The notes under the pieces were generated by a model that worked only from the letters and a program-made list of their open reading frames with translations, was not told where the DNA came from and ran no database searches. From the NCBI GenBank assembly GCA_030526425.1, contig JAUNCT010000005.1, positions 1-64,000 on the forward strand: a stretch of 64,000 nt of DNA, given 5' to 3'. This document shows positions 33,571 through 42,110 of the stretch, piece after piece (the stretch's first letter is position 1; every line of letters begins with the position of its first letter). The translations under genes were made by a program, and so were the position numbers. Origin of the DNA: Clostridia bacterium (GTDB taxonomy: Bacteria; Bacillota; Clostridia; Christensenellales; CAG-138).

Positions 33571-34314
33571 TTACGCAAAGCGGATGGAGATCTCCCCGGA
33601 GGTCAGTGCTTCTTCGGAACCGTCTTCGAAACGGACGAGCAGAGCCCCGTCATCCCCGATTTCCAGCGCTTCCGCCACGCGCGATGTTTCGCCGCGCAGC
33701 ACGTTGACGCGTTTTCCAACCACGTTCGAACAACTGCGGTAGTCCTCCAGCCAGCTGCGGTCGCCGGGGTTTTGCGCAAAGGGCAACAGCTCCTTGACGA
33801 TCTCGGTGAGCAGCGTTTCTTTCGGGATATCGGTGCGCAGTGCGCCGGCGCGTTCGGCGATGTCCTCGGGGAAGTCTTCGGTGGTCAGATTGATCCCGAT
33901 GCCGATGAGTACGGCGAGCGAACCGTCCGGTGCTGCTGCGGCTTCGGTGAGGATGCCCGCGATCTTTTTCGGACCGAGATACAGATCGTTGACCCATTTG
34001 ACGGTGACGTCCGCACCTGTCAGCCGGCGGATGGCGCGGAGCGCGGCAACGGCGGCCGCCTGCGTGAGCGGGACCGCATCTGCCGGACCGCCGTGCGGAG
34101 AAACGACGAGGGTGAAATACAGCCCCGTGTTCTTCGGAGAATAGAAGTTGCGGCCGAGTCTGCCGCGGCCTGCGGTCTGATGATCCGCAACGAGCAGCAG
34201 GGGAAGCGCCGCGCCTGCGCGGATGAGACGCTTTCCTTCGGTGTTCGTCGAGTCGATCTCGGCGTATCTGCGGATGCCGAGGGACGGAAACAGGGATTCC
34301 GGGGTGTTGTTCAT
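33571..34314 (-). CDS. birA: Biotin--[acetyl-CoA-carboxylase] ligase
   Basis: A 247-residue biotin protein ligase. The start is ATG at 34314, with CGGAG 8 bp upstream; the frame runs further upstream without a site. The biotinyl-AMP loop is GRGRLGRNF and the catalytic region KWVNDLYLGPKKIAGILTE. There is no N-terminal DNA-binding domain, so this is a monofunctional ligase that does not repress biotin genes directly. The C-terminal SH3-like part (GKRVNVLRGE...GDDGALLVRFEDGSE) is present. Divergent from the RluA-type gene. Confidence 0.93.
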   Translation of the reverse strand: MNNTPESLFPSLGIRRYAEIDSTNTEGKRLIRAGAALPLLLVADHQTAGRGRLGRNFYSPKNTGLYFTLVVSPHGGPADAVPLTQAAAVAALRAIRRLTGADVTVKWVNDLYLGPKKIAGILTEAAAAPDGSLAVLIGIGINLTTEDFPEDIAERAGALRTDIPKETLLTEIVKELLPFAQNPGDRSWLEDYRSCSNVVGKRVNVLRGETSRVAEALEIGDDGALLVRFEDGSEEALTSGEISIRFA

Positions 34315-34450
34315 TGGCTTGCTCCGAGTATGGGATGAGGGTATTGTATCACAGCCGGCGCACGGCATGGTATAATTCTGTGGTCGTGCAAGGAACGGAG
34401 CGACACCGTTCGGCACGATACGGCGCGGGCACATCGGTCCGCCGGCCGAT

Positions 34451-35413
34451 ATGACAAAAAAAGGAGAAACGGCGGGCACCCGACCGAAAGGGACCCGCGA
34501 TACCACGATGCAGTACCGGACAATGACCATCCCGCCGGAATTTGCGGGGCGCACGGCGGAGAGTATTCTGAAAACCGAATTCGGCATGTCGAAAACGCGC
34601 ATCTCCGCCCTGAAGCGCCGCGCAATGGGCGTTACGCTCAACGGAGAACGCATCTACACGACCGTCAAAGTCGCATCGGGCGATGTACTGCGGGCCGAGG
34701 CGGGTGACCTTGCGCCGGTGCCGACGGCGCCGCCCGTTCCGCTTCCGCTGGATATCGTTTTCGAGGACGAATGGCTCATGGTCCTCAACAAGCCCGCGGA
34801 CCTCGCATGCCAGCCCACGCGGGACCCGGAAGAGGTCTCCGTCGAGCACGGACTTGCCGCATACCTCGGCAAGGATACCTGCGCGCACCCCGCATCGCGC
34901 CTCGATAAGATGACGAGCGGGCTGATGACGGTCGCGAAAAGCGGTTATGTGCACGAACTGCTCAAAAAGGAGATGCATACCGAGCTTTTCCGCAAGGAAT
35001 ACCGCGGCATCGCAACGGGCAAGGTCGTGCCGGCGCACGGGTTCGTCAACGAACCGATCGGTTTTTTCGAGGGTTCGAGCTATCAGCGCGCGGTGCGTCC
35101 CGACGGCGCCCCGTCGCTGACCGAATTCGAAGTGCTGCTGCAGGGCGGGGGGCTGACGCTGCTCCGGCTCGTTCCGCATACAGGACGCACGCATCAGCTG
35201 CGGCTCCATATGGCGTATCTCGGGTATCCCCTTGCCGGAGATTTTCTGTACGGAACGGAGGAGAAGGAGCTGATCGGACGCGCAGCTTTGCACTCGTACG
35301 AACTGTGGCTCCGTCACCCGGTGACGGGGGAGGACCTGCACTTCACTGCATCGTTGCCGGAGGACATGCGGCGCCTGGTCGCGCGGATGGAGGACCCGGC
35401 GGAAGAAGGCTGA
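34451..35413 (+). CDS. RluA family pseudouridine synthase
   Basis: Converts specific uridines in rRNA or tRNA to pseudouridine. The 320-residue frame contains an S4 RNA-binding domain (MSKTRISALKRRAMGVTLNG) and the RluA/C/D catalytic core. The usual HRLDxxTSGL motif appears as SRLDKMTSGLM with the catalytic Asp intact, followed by FRKEYRGIATG and GRTHQLRLHMAYLGYPLAGD. The start is uncertain. ATG 34451 has no clear site, while ATG 34508 sits exactly at the S4 domain border. An extended -10 (TGGTATAAT, ending 34376) lies upstream. Which uridine is modified cannot be read from sequence. Confidence 0.9.
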   Translation: MTKKGETAGTRPKGTRDTTMQYRTMTIPPEFAGRTAESILKTEFGMSKTRISALKRRAMGVTLNGERIYTTVKVASGDVLRAEAGDLAPVPTAPPVPLPLDIVFEDEWLMVLNKPADLACQPTRDPEEVSVEHGLAAYLGKDTCAHPASRLDKMTSGLMTVAKSGYVHELLKKEMHTELFRKEYRGIATGKVVPAHGFVNEPIGFFEGSSYQRAVRPDGAPSLTEFEVLLQGGGLTLLRLVPHTGRTHQLRLHMAYLGYPLAGDFLYGTEEKELIGRAALHSYELWLRHPVTGEDLHFTASLPEDMRRLVARMEDPAEEG

Positions 35414-35482
35414 ACCGTCCGGAGTTCACAAGTTTTCCGAAAAGCGTTCGATTTCCGACATATTCTTGCCGAAATCGGGCGG

Positions 35483-35665
35483 TACAATAAGTGCATCGAA
35501 AGAAAGATTTCGTTTCCTCCCTTTCCTTCGCGTACCGGACGGTACGCAGGCGGCATGGCAAGAAGACCCGTTTTCCCGGCGGGGCCTGCCGCGATCATCG
35601 TTTTTCATACTTTCCCCTTTTTCCCAAGGAAAGCGCCCGTTCGCGGGCGCTTTTCTTTTTCGGAC
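35483..35665 (+). ncRNA. Candidate small RNA in a gene-free interval
   Basis: The 311-bp gap 35414-35724 has no convincing ORF. It holds a TACAAT -10-like box (35483-35488), a perfect 8-bp stem GCGTACCG/CGGTACGC, two pyrimidine-rich stretches (TTTCCTCCCTTTCC and TTTCCCCTTTTTCCC) that could pair with ribosome-binding sites, and a 10-bp terminator hairpin (35630-35653) with T run. The -35 is poor. The terminator may instead belong to the upstream pseudouridine synthase gene. Confidence 0.35.
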
Positions 35666-35670
35666 GTTGA

Positions 35671-35707
35671 AACAACAAACAAAACAGCCGCTCAGCGGGC
35701 GGCTGTT
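35671..35707 (-). terminator. Terminator of the threonine aldolase/MBL/PPC operon
   Basis: AACAGCCGC pairs with GCGGCTGTT, with a T-rich tail on the minus strand. Confidence 0.8.
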
Positions 35708-35724
35708 CTTGCGTTGCGCGTTCC

Positions 35725-36144
35725 TTACGGTCTGACCGTATTGATGCCGAGGGCGGGGTCGGGTCTGCGTTCGAGTGCAGTGGGCAGCACAGTGATGAAG
35801 ATCTCCGCGGTCAGGGAGATCACCGCGCGGAAGAGATGTCCCGCTTTGGTTGCGCCGCCCGCGCCCGCAAGGGTGATGTGCAGGTGCTGGTACGGCTTGC
35901 CGTCCATGACGGACAGGTTGCCCGTGAGGTTCGCGATCTCGAAATCATCCGACAGATCGATCCGGTCGTAGGTGTTGATCTTGCGGTCGAACACGCCGAT
36001 GGAGGCGTCGTTCGTTGCGCCGATGCCCGTGACGGAGGCACAGGTGATGTTTTCCTTTTCCGCAACGGCAAGGATGCTCGCGGCGATCTCGTCGCCGGGG
36101 TCGAGGCGGAGAACAACGGTGTTTTCGATGCGTTTGTATTCCAT
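35725..36144 (-). CDS. PPC domain (DUF296) protein
   Basis: A 139-residue cytoplasmic protein matching the plant and prokaryote conserved (PPC/DUF296) domain: MEYKRIENTVVLRLDPGDEI, ASVTGIGATNDASIGVFD, NLSVMDGKPYQHLHITLAG and AEIFITVLP. PPC proteins form trimers. In plants they accompany AT-hooks; the bacterial role is unclear. The His pair HLH may bind metal. The gene lies 12 bp after the MBL RNase gene in the same operon, with GGAGGG before the ATG. Confidence 0.88.
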   Translation of the reverse strand: MEYKRIENTVVLRLDPGDEIAASILAVAEKENITCASVTGIGATNDASIGVFDRKINTYDRIDLSDDFEIANLTGNLSVMDGKPYQHLHITLAGAGGATKAGHLFRAVISLTAEIFITVLPTALERRPDPALGINTVRP

Positions 36145-36156
36145 GGGAACCCTCCT

Positions 36157-37869
36157 TCAGTGGCGGCGTTTTTTCTTGTCGTTCTTCTTTCGTGCGGGAG
36201 AATCGGAAGACCTTGCGGCGTTTTTCGATTCCCGCGTTTCGAATTTGTCCAGAATGCCGTAGATGGCGTTGCGCAGCGCGTTGATGCTTTGGTCGCTTTC
36301 GTTTTTGAAACACTCGACCACGGCGGACAGGCGCGCAAAGGCTTTTTCGAGCTTGCGGTAAGCGGATTCGGTTTCGGCAAGCCGCTTTTCGACCGAGGAC
36401 TTGGCGTCGTCGATGGCTTCTCCGTGCGGCTTTTTGACGGGGATGGGATCGGTCAGGCGGATGAGACAGTCGTTCGCGAGATCGAATTCCGTGCCGGAAG
36501 CGGGAGCCAAGGAGGGGACGCCGAGCTCGGCTTCGAGGCGCTCGGCAAAACCGACCGCAACGGTGTTTTCACCGTGGTTGACGAAGAAACGCTTCGGCTT
36601 CGGATCGAAAGCCGCGGCCCATTTCATCAGCTCCTTGCTGTCGCCGTGACCGCTGACCCCGGCAAGGATCAGGACTTCGGCCTGAACGGAGATCTTTTCG
36701 CCGAAAAGCGATACCTCCTTCGCGCCGTCGGCGAGCATGCGGCCGAGCGTGCCGGAACTTTGGTAACCGACGAACAGCACCGTGCTTTCGGGGCGCCACA
36801 GGTTGTGCTTGAGATGGTGACGGATGCGTCCCGCGTCGCACATACCGCTTGCGGAGAGGATGACCTTCGGCACGGTGTCGCTGTTGATCGCAACGGACTC
36901 CTCGCTCGAAACGGCGGTGTGCAGATCCGGGAAGGAGATGGGGTCGATGCCGCGGTCGAGAAGTGCGCGGGCGGCAGGGTCGAAGCAGGAATCGGCGTTG
37001 TCCGTGAACACGCGCGTTGCGGAAACGGCGAGCGGGCTGTCCACGTAAACGGGGAAGCCGTCGTGCCCGGTAACGAGCCCCTCTTCCTTGATCTTCCGGA
37101 TGAAGTACAGCATTTCCTGTGTGCGGCCGACCGCGAACGAGGGGATGACGACGTTGCCGCCGCGGTCGAGCGTTTTCTGGATGACCTCCGCGAGGGCAAG
37201 CGCCGTATCCGGCGGGATCGCATGCTCGCGGTTGCCGTAGGTGGATTCGATCACAACGTAATCCGCTTCGCGGATGAACTGCGGGTCGCGGAGCAGCGGC
37301 TGATCGATGTTGCCGATATCACCGGAAAACACGAGCTTTTTCGTTTCGCCGTTTTCGGTGAGCCACAGCTCGATGGAAGCGGAGCCGAGCAGGTGCCCCG
37401 CATCGGTGAAGCGCGCTTCGATCCCTTCCGAGATCGCGAAACGTTTGTCGTAGGGGAAGCCCCGGAACAGGGAGACTGCACCCGCTGCGTCGTCGGAGTC
37501 GTACAGCGGCTCCACGGGGGGCTTTCCGGCGCGCAGGTTTTTCCGCGTCCGGTATTCCGCTTCGGCTTCCTGGATGTGGGCGCTGTCCTGCAGCATGATC
37601 TCGGACAGGTTGCGGGTCGCGTTCGTTGCGTAGATATTGCCGCGGAAACCGCGTTTGTACAGCAACGGCAACAAGCCGGAGTGGTCGATGTGCGCGTGCG
37701 TGAGCAACGCGAAGTCGAGTTCGCTTTCGGGAATGGGGCAAGGCAGGTTTTCGAAGATGTTCTTGCCCTGTTCCATTCCGCAATCCACGAGAAAGCGTTT
37801 GCCTGCCGCTTCCACGAGCGTGCAGCTGCCGGTGACTTCGCGGGTCGCGCCGAGGAATGTGATCTGCAT
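36157..37869 (-). CDS. Metallo-beta-lactamase / beta-CASP ribonuclease-like protein
   Basis: A 570-residue cytoplasmic nuclease-like protein. Residues 1-200 are the MBL fold with THAHIDHSGLLP and DAGHLLGSASIEL; IESTYGNREH and SFAVGRTQEMLYFI mark the beta-CASP insert. ILSASGMCDAGRIRHHL and GVSGHGDSKEL complete the RNA-processing exonuclease pattern seen in YSH1/CPSF-like proteins. About 140 C-terminal residues form a charged helical tail ending in RKKNDKKKRRH, possibly RNA-binding. Second gene of the operon after threonine aldolase. RNA cleavage is the likely role; the target is unknown. Confidence 0.9.
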   Translation of the reverse strand: MQITFLGATREVTGSCTLVEAAGKRFLVDCGMEQGKNIFENLPCPIPESELDFALLTHAHIDHSGLLPLLYKRGFRGNIYATNATRNLSEIMLQDSAHIQEAEAEYRTRKNLRAGKPPVEPLYDSDDAAGAVSLFRGFPYDKRFAISEGIEARFTDAGHLLGSASIELWLTENGETKKLVFSGDIGNIDQPLLRDPQFIREADYVVIESTYGNREHAIPPDTALALAEVIQKTLDRGGNVVIPSFAVGRTQEMLYFIRKIKEEGLVTGHDGFPVYVDSPLAVSATRVFTDNADSCFDPAARALLDRGIDPISFPDLHTAVSSEESVAINSDTVPKVILSASGMCDAGRIRHHLKHNLWRPESTVLFVGYQSSGTLGRMLADGAKEVSLFGEKISVQAEVLILAGVSGHGDSKELMKWAAAFDPKPKRFFVNHGENTVAVGFAERLEAELGVPSLAPASGTEFDLANDCLIRLTDPIPVKKPHGEAIDDAKSSVEKRLAETESAYRKLEKAFARLSAVVECFKNESDQSINALRNAIYGILDKFETRESKNAARSSDSPARKKNDKKKRRH

Positions 37870-37902
37870 GGATGTTCCTCCTTGATGAAGAGCGTCGGTT
37901 GG

Positions 37903-38937
37903 TTACAGTGCGTTGATATCGGCGATGAGCGCGTCGACGGTCTCGTCGGCGGTCGCCCAGCTGGTGCATACGCGGAAAGCCGTGCGCCCGGGACCGGGTT
38001 TGCGCATTACGGAGAACACGTATGTTTCGGCGAGTTTTGCGAACGCCTCGTCGGGCATTTCGAAGAACTGCTGGTTTGTCATGGAACTGCCGAGCGGCGT
38101 GAAACCTTTGCCGGCAAGAGCCTCACGGATACGGACGGCCTGCGCGGAGGCCTTTTTGCCGAGTTCGAAGTACAAGCCGTTTTCGAACAGGGTCTCGAAC
38201 TGCACGCCCATGAGACGCCCCTTGGCGAGGATCGACAGGTTTTGCTTCATGTGATAGCGGAAATCCTTCTTGAGCGCTTCGCTGCGGATGCAGACTGCTT
38301 CACCGAACAGGGCGCCGACCTTCGTGCCGCCGATATAAAACACATCCGCAAGGGCGGCGAGCCGCGGTAACGTCACGTCGTTTCCCGGGGCCCCGATGCC
38401 GTAGCCGAGCCGCGCGCCGTCGACGAAGAGCAACAGGTCCCAACGGTCGCATACGGTGCGGATGGCGGTAAGCTCCGCATCGGTGTACAGCGTGCCGGTC
38501 TCCGTTGGGAAGGAGATGTAGACCATTGCGGGCGGAACGATGTAATCGTGCGTATCGTCGGCGTAATATTCGGCGCAATAGGTGTCGATCTGCGCTGCGG
38601 AAATCTTGCCGTCGGTGTTCGGTACCGTGAGCACCTTGTGCCCGGTGTGTTCGACCGCGCCCGCTTCGTGGACGGCGATGTGTCCGGTATCGGCACTGAG
38701 AACGCCCTGGTGCGAACGCAGCGCCGCGGCGATCACGGTGACGTTCGCCTGGGTACCGCCCGGCAGAAAGTGAACGTCGAGGGCGTCATTTTCGCAGGCT
38801 TTCCGGATCAGCGCGCGGGCGTTGTCGCAATGCGGGTCGAGCCCGTAACCGCAACACTGTTCCATATTGGTTTCGAGCAGGCGCTGCATCAGCGCGGGAT
38901 GCGCGCCTTCGGTATAATCACATTCAAAACGGATCAT
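37903..38937 (-). CDS. Low-specificity L-threonine aldolase
   Basis: A 344-residue PLP enzyme splitting threonine or allo-threonine to glycine and acetaldehyde. The start is ATG 38937 (MIRFECDYTEGAHP) behind AGAGG; the frame continues upstream without a site. Signature parts are FLPGGTQANVTVIAA, DTGHIAVHEAGAVEHTGHK, LLFVDGARLGYG and the PLP lysine in YIGGTKVGALFGEA. First gene of the operon with the MBL RNase and the PPC protein; the metabolic link between them is not obvious. A related beta-eliminating lyase is the alternative. Confidence 0.92.
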   Translation of the reverse strand: MIRFECDYTEGAHPALMQRLLETNMEQCCGYGLDPHCDNARALIRKACENDALDVHFLPGGTQANVTVIAAALRSHQGVLSADTGHIAVHEAGAVEHTGHKVLTVPNTDGKISAAQIDTYCAEYYADDTHDYIVPPAMVYISFPTETGTLYTDAELTAIRTVCDRWDLLLFVDGARLGYGIGAPGNDVTLPRLAALADVFYIGGTKVGALFGEAVCIRSEALKKDFRYHMKQNLSILAKGRLMGVQFETLFENGLYFELGKKASAQAVRIREALAGKGFTPLGSSMTNQQFFEMPDEAFAKLAETYVFSVMRKPGPGRTAFRVCTSWATADETVDALIADINAL

Positions 38938-39091
38938 GGGATGGTTGCCTCTTTTCGGTGATATTGCGGAATGATATGTGCTCCGGTCATCCCGGACCGG
39001 GAGAACGGATGCGGGTGCTTGTTTCGGTTCAAGTATAGCACGCATGCGGGGGCTTGGAAAGAAGCGGAGCGCCGGCGGAAAGGGGGCGGAG

Positions 39092-39124
39092 CAAAAGAAA
39101 AAACCGGAGTGCTCGACTCCGGTT
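39092..39124 (-). terminator. Terminator of the degV-type gene
   Basis: AACCGGAGT pairs with ACTCCGGTT, followed on the minus strand by six T. Confidence 0.88.
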
Positions 39125-39153
39125 GTGTGATTCGGAAACAATGCGGTCGGGGT

Positions 39154-39987
39154 TTACGACTCGAATCCCATCATGATGCCGCCGCGTTCCGCATAATAGC
39201 TGCACAGACCGCGCGACGGGTAGAATTTCACATCCGCTCCGGGGAAACGGTCGCGGATGGCGGCGGAAAGCTCGGTTGCGGCGGTCTCGTTCTGACAGTG
39301 ACCGATGCGGACGCTGCCGCCCTTGTAACCGAACCGCTCCATCTCGTTCAAAAGGAAAGCGCGGGCTTTTGCGGCGCCGCGGCATTTGCCGAGCATTTCG
39401 AGCTTGCCTTCCGCACTCGCCTGACCGATCGCGCGGATCCCGAGTACGCCGGCCATCGTTGCGACGAGTTTGCTGACACGACCGTTTTGCGCAAGGTTGT
39501 GCATCGATTCCAGGGAGAAGAGCAGATGGGTGCGTTCCTTGTACGCTTCGACGGCGCGGAAGGCCTCATCGGCGTCCATTCCGGCGTTTGCGCAAGCGCG
39601 TGCCTTTTCGATGAGAAGGGCGATTTCGGGCCCTGCGGAAAGCGAGTCGACGACATGGATGCGGCGGGAAGGGTCGTGCTCCAAACAGTTGTTTCTTGCG
39701 GACTGCGCGGAATTGTAACTGCCGGAAAGACCACTGGTGATCGTGAAGGCGATGACGTCGCCGCTTTCGCCGAAAGCGTCCTCCCAATCCGCAACGCCCG
39801 GGCACGCACTGTAAGAGCGGCTCTTGGTGTTGAGAAGGGTTTGGACCATCGCGTCGACATCGAGGGAAGCGTCGTCGCGGAATTCCACAGTATCCGTGCG
39901 GATCGTCAGCGGGATGCCGACAAAATCCGCGCCATCCAAAGCAAGCAGATCGCAGGCGGAGTCTGCGACGATGCGAAACCGATTCAT
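39154..39987 (-). CDS. DegV family fatty-acid-binding protein
   Basis: A 277-residue DegV (FakB-like) protein. It starts RIVADSACDL and contains SRSYSACPGVADWEDAF, AFTITSGLSGSYNSAQSAR and HVVDSLSAGPEIALL, the conserved fatty-acid pocket elements. RVSKLVATMAGVLGIRAIG and the C-terminal GHCQNE region also fit. FakB proteins hand exogenous fatty acids to the kinase FakA; no fakA is in this window. Own promoter (TTGACA-17-TAGTAT) and terminator. Confidence 0.92.
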   Translation of the reverse strand: MNRFRIVADSACDLLALDGADFVGIPLTIRTDTVEFRDDASLDVDAMVQTLLNTKSRSYSACPGVADWEDAFGESGDVIAFTITSGLSGSYNSAQSARNNCLEHDPSRRIHVVDSLSAGPEIALLIEKARACANAGMDADEAFRAVEAYKERTHLLFSLESMHNLAQNGRVSKLVATMAGVLGIRAIGQASAEGKLEMLGKCRGAAKARAFLLNEMERFGYKGGSVRIGHCQNETAATELSAAIRDRFPGADVKFYPSRGLCSYYAERGGIMMGFES

Positions 39988-40046
39988 GTGTTTGTACCTC
40001 CCGGGCGCGAGTGCGCTGTTCTCTGACAGGGTGCCTGTTGGTTTGA

Positions 40047-40075
40047 ATACTATCAGTTCCGACAGATTTTGTCAA
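40047..40075 (-). promoter_or_regulatory. Promoter of the degV-type gene
   Basis: TTGACA, 17 bp, TAGTAT on the minus strand, 60 bp before the ATG. Confidence 0.7.
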
Positions 40076-40162
40076 CGGTTTTTGAAAAACCGATAAAGGG
40101 ATTTAATAAAACTGTTGAAATAGAATGAAAAACGGGTTAAAATAGGCGGATAAAGGAAGTGA

Positions 40163-40669
40163 ATGAACATGAATCCGGAAGAATTCCGTTTGCCGCGCTA
40201 CGAACAGATCCCCGATGTCGGGTTGTATCTGGAACAGGTGGTGCGCTATATCAATTCCAGACTCGAACCGTTGGGCGGGCAGCGGCTGACGGCGTCGATG
40301 GTGAGCAACTACGTCAAACAGAAACTGATCCACGCGCCGCAGAAAAAACTGTATACCGCAGAACATTTGGCTCTGTTGCTGTTCATAGCCGTCGTCAAGT
40401 CTGTGGTGCCTTTGGAAGGCTTGCGGATGCTGTTCGAGATACAGGGGGAATGCTGCTCCCTGCAGGCCGCCTACGACTTTTTCTGCGATGAGTTCGAAAG
40501 CATGCTCGGCGCATCGTTCGGCGCCGTACCCGTGCGGGAGGATACCGATGGGAGCCGCCGCGAGGAAAAGGAACTGCTGCGGAATGCGATCGCCGCCGTT
40601 GTGGGGAAGATCCGTCTCGACCGGAACCTCGAAGAGTACCGGAAACAGCGTGAGGAAGCGACCCGTTGA
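40163..40669 (+). CDS. DUF1836 family putative regulator
   Basis: A 168-residue protein matching DUF1836 (BS_ykrK-like). The N-terminal part is MerR/HTH-like (LPRYEQIPDVGLYLEQVVRYIN, then TASMVSNYVKQKLIHAP and YTAEHLALLLFIAVVKSV). The rest is helical. The family is Bacillota-specific and presumed DNA-binding. It diverges from the DegV gene with 175 bp between them. A second ATG six bases downstream is an alternative start. Confidence 0.85.
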   Translation: MNMNPEEFRLPRYEQIPDVGLYLEQVVRYINSRLEPLGGQRLTASMVSNYVKQKLIHAPQKKLYTAEHLALLLFIAVVKSVVPLEGLRMLFEIQGECCSLQAAYDFFCDEFESMLGASFGAVPVREDTDGSRREEKELLRNAIAAVVGKIRLDRNLEEYRKQREEATR

Positions 40670-40696
40670 CACGGAACTGCCTTTGCACGCCCGAGG

Positions 40697-40724
40697 TTGA
40701 CCGGCGGACATCGTTTATTATAAT
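40697..40724 (+). promoter_or_regulatory. Promoter of mntP
   Basis: TTGACC, 16 bp, TATAAT. Transcription should start near 40731, leaving a leader of about 150 bases before mntP. Confidence 0.7.
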
Positions 40725-40791
40725 ATTATGGGTACCAACGCCGGGGCGGAAATGCGTTTTCGAACAGGACCCGGCGGAAGCGGTTGACAAC

Positions 40792-40823
40792 GCGGGGCGG
40801 ATACGGAGCCCCGCTCTTTTCTT
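40792..40823 (+). terminator. Possible attenuator in the mntP leader
   Basis: GCGGGGC pairs with GCCCCGC around a 9-base loop, followed by TCTTTTCTT, inside the mntP leader. The leader has no recognisable yybP-ykoY core, so an attenuation role is inference. Confidence 0.5.
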
Positions 40824-40880
40824 GCGGTGGAATCCGGGGCTTGGGCGCCGGACGCGCATACCGGACGGAGGAGGATATCG

Positions 40881-41468
40881 GTGGATACGGCATTTTTTTT
40901 GAACAGCGCATTGCTCGGTGTGGGGCTGGCAATGGACGCGTTTTCGGTTTCCCTTGCAAACGGTTTGAATGAACCGCGGATGGGCATCGGCAAGCAATGC
41001 GGTATCGCGGGGACATTCGCGTTTTTCCAGGCGTTCATGCCGATGACAGGCTGGTTTTTCGTGCATACCGCCGCATCGTATTTCACGGCGTTTCAAAAAT
41101 TCATTCCGTGGATCGCACTGGCTTTGCTCGCGTACATCGGCGGTAAGATGCTGCTTGAGGGCATCCGCGGCGGAGAGGAGAACGAAGCGACAGATCGTGC
41201 GCTGACCTTTTCGGTGCTGATGGTGCAGGGCGTTGCGACGAGTATCGACGCGCTGTCGGTCGGGTTTACGATCGCCGGGTATGATTGGAAGGCAGCGCTT
41301 GCGGCATCCTGTGTGATCGCGGCGGTGACTTTCGCGATTTCCGCTGCAGGCGTTTCGATCGGAAAGAAATTCGGCACCAAGCTTTCGGGAAAGGCGGCGA
41401 TCCTCGGCGGCGCGATCCTCATTGCGATCGGTCTCGAGATCTTCATCAAAGGCGTCTTCTTTTCCTGA
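40881..41468 (+). CDS. mntP: Manganese efflux pump MntP
   Basis: A 195-residue six-helix membrane transporter exporting Mn2+. The start is GTG 40881 behind GGAGGAGG; an upstream ATG at 40827 would add a hydrophilic leader without a site. The two internal repeats carry the key acidic residues in GLAMDAFSVSLANG and VATSIDALSVGFTIAG. Bacterial mntP genes are often controlled by a manganese riboswitch; here a structured leader with a terminator-like hairpin lies upstream. Monocistronic, with its own terminator. Confidence 0.95.
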   Translation: MDTAFFLNSALLGVGLAMDAFSVSLANGLNEPRMGIGKQCGIAGTFAFFQAFMPMTGWFFVHTAASYFTAFQKFIPWIALALLAYIGGKMLLEGIRGGEENEATDRALTFSVLMVQGVATSIDALSVGFTIAGYDWKAALAASCVIAAVTFAISAAGVSIGKKFGTKLSGKAAILGGAILIAIGLEIFIKGVFFS

Positions 41469-41489
41469 CATATAATTAATACGGTTGCG

Positions 41490-41517
41490 AAAGGGACTTC
41501 CCGCGGGAAGCCCCTTT
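41490..41517 (+). terminator. Terminator of mntP
   Basis: AAAGGGACTTCCC pairs with GGGAAGCCCCTTT (one mismatch); only a short T run follows. Confidence 0.7.
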
Positions 41518-41604
41518 CGTGCTGCTTGCGGGGTTGCGGTTGCCACTGGTGGAAAACACCGAAACGGAAATTTATGAACAAATTATGAATGTGAAAAAAA
41601 GTAC

Positions 41605-41632
41605 TTGCATTTTGTTTTCGGACGAGTATAAT
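41605..41632 (+). promoter_or_regulatory. Promoter of tRNA-Val (GAC)
   Basis: TTGCAT, 16 bp, TATAAT, 14 bp before the tRNA. Confidence 0.75.
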
Positions 41633-41646
41633 AATGATTGCGCCGT

Positions 41647-41723
41647 GGGGTTATAGCTCAGCTGGTTAGAGCGCTACGTTGACATCGTAGAGGTCATAGG
41701 TTCGATTCCTATTAATCCCACCA
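41647..41723 (+). tRNA. tRNA-Val (GAC)
   Basis: Acceptor GGGGTTA/TAATCCC (one G-U), D-arm GCTCAGCTGGTTAGAGC, anticodon stem CTACG/CGTAG with loop TTGACAT (anticodon GAC), T-loop TTCGATT, discriminator A, encoded CCA. Confidence 0.95.
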
Positions 41724-41925
41724 TTTGTTTTTCCTGGACTGTACGCGACGTCCTTCGGCTATAAACCCTCATTTATATGCCGGGAGCAACAATAAAGGCA
41801 TGCGACGAGCACGCCCGCTGCGAGTGGGAAGCTTCGACTGCCGGCGTTGCGCCCACCTGCCTTTGGGCGGGTATTATAGCATGGATGAGCGGCAATTTGG
41901 GAAAACGTCCGAAAATCGGACATAT

Positions 41926-41999
41926 TGCGGAATTGTGTAATGGTAGCACCTACGACTCTGACTCGTATTGTCTAGGTTCGAATCCTAGTTCCGCAGCCA
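41926..41999 (+). tRNA. tRNA-Gln (CTG)
   Basis: Acceptor TGCGGAA/TTCCGCA, D-arm with GTAATGGTAGCAC, anticodon stem TACGA/TCGTA with loop CTCTGAC (anticodon CTG), T-loop TTCGAAT, discriminator G and encoded CCA. Confidence 0.95.
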
Positions 42000-42002
42000 A
42001 AG

Positions 42003-42026
42003 AGACTTGCGATGCAGGTCTTTTTT
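42003..42026 (+). terminator. Terminator of tRNA-Gln
   Basis: AGACTTGC pairs with GCAGGTCT around GAT, followed by T-rich sequence. Confidence 0.85.
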
Positions 42027-42074
42027 GTTTTTCAAAAGCCCGGATGCGAATGTTTCCGTTTCGTGACATTTTCC

Positions 42075-42105
42075 GCCGTCCCGTTGAAAACGGGGCGGCT
42101 TTTTT
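42075..42105 (+). terminator. Second hairpin with T run before a membrane protein gene
   Basis: An 11-bp stem, GCCGTCCCGTT with AACGGGGCGGC (one G-U), and six T. It ends only 6 bp before the proposed ATG at 42111, so it is either a tandem terminator or an attenuator for that gene. Confidence 0.7.
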
Positions 42106-42110
42106 GCATA

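Noticed and set aside
35836..38370. Long plus-strand open frame of 844 codons
   Set aside because: Antisense to the PPC, MBL RNase and threonine aldolase genes, all of which have clear family motifs.
40731..40880. yybP-ykoY manganese riboswitch
   Set aside because: The GGGGAGUAG core and paired GACAUAC loop are not seen; only a generic hairpin leader can be claimed.
41724..41925. Possible extra RNA gene between tRNA-Val and tRNA-Gln
   Set aside because: Only a small GC hairpin and a weak TATTAT box are seen; no cloverleaf or known RNA motif.
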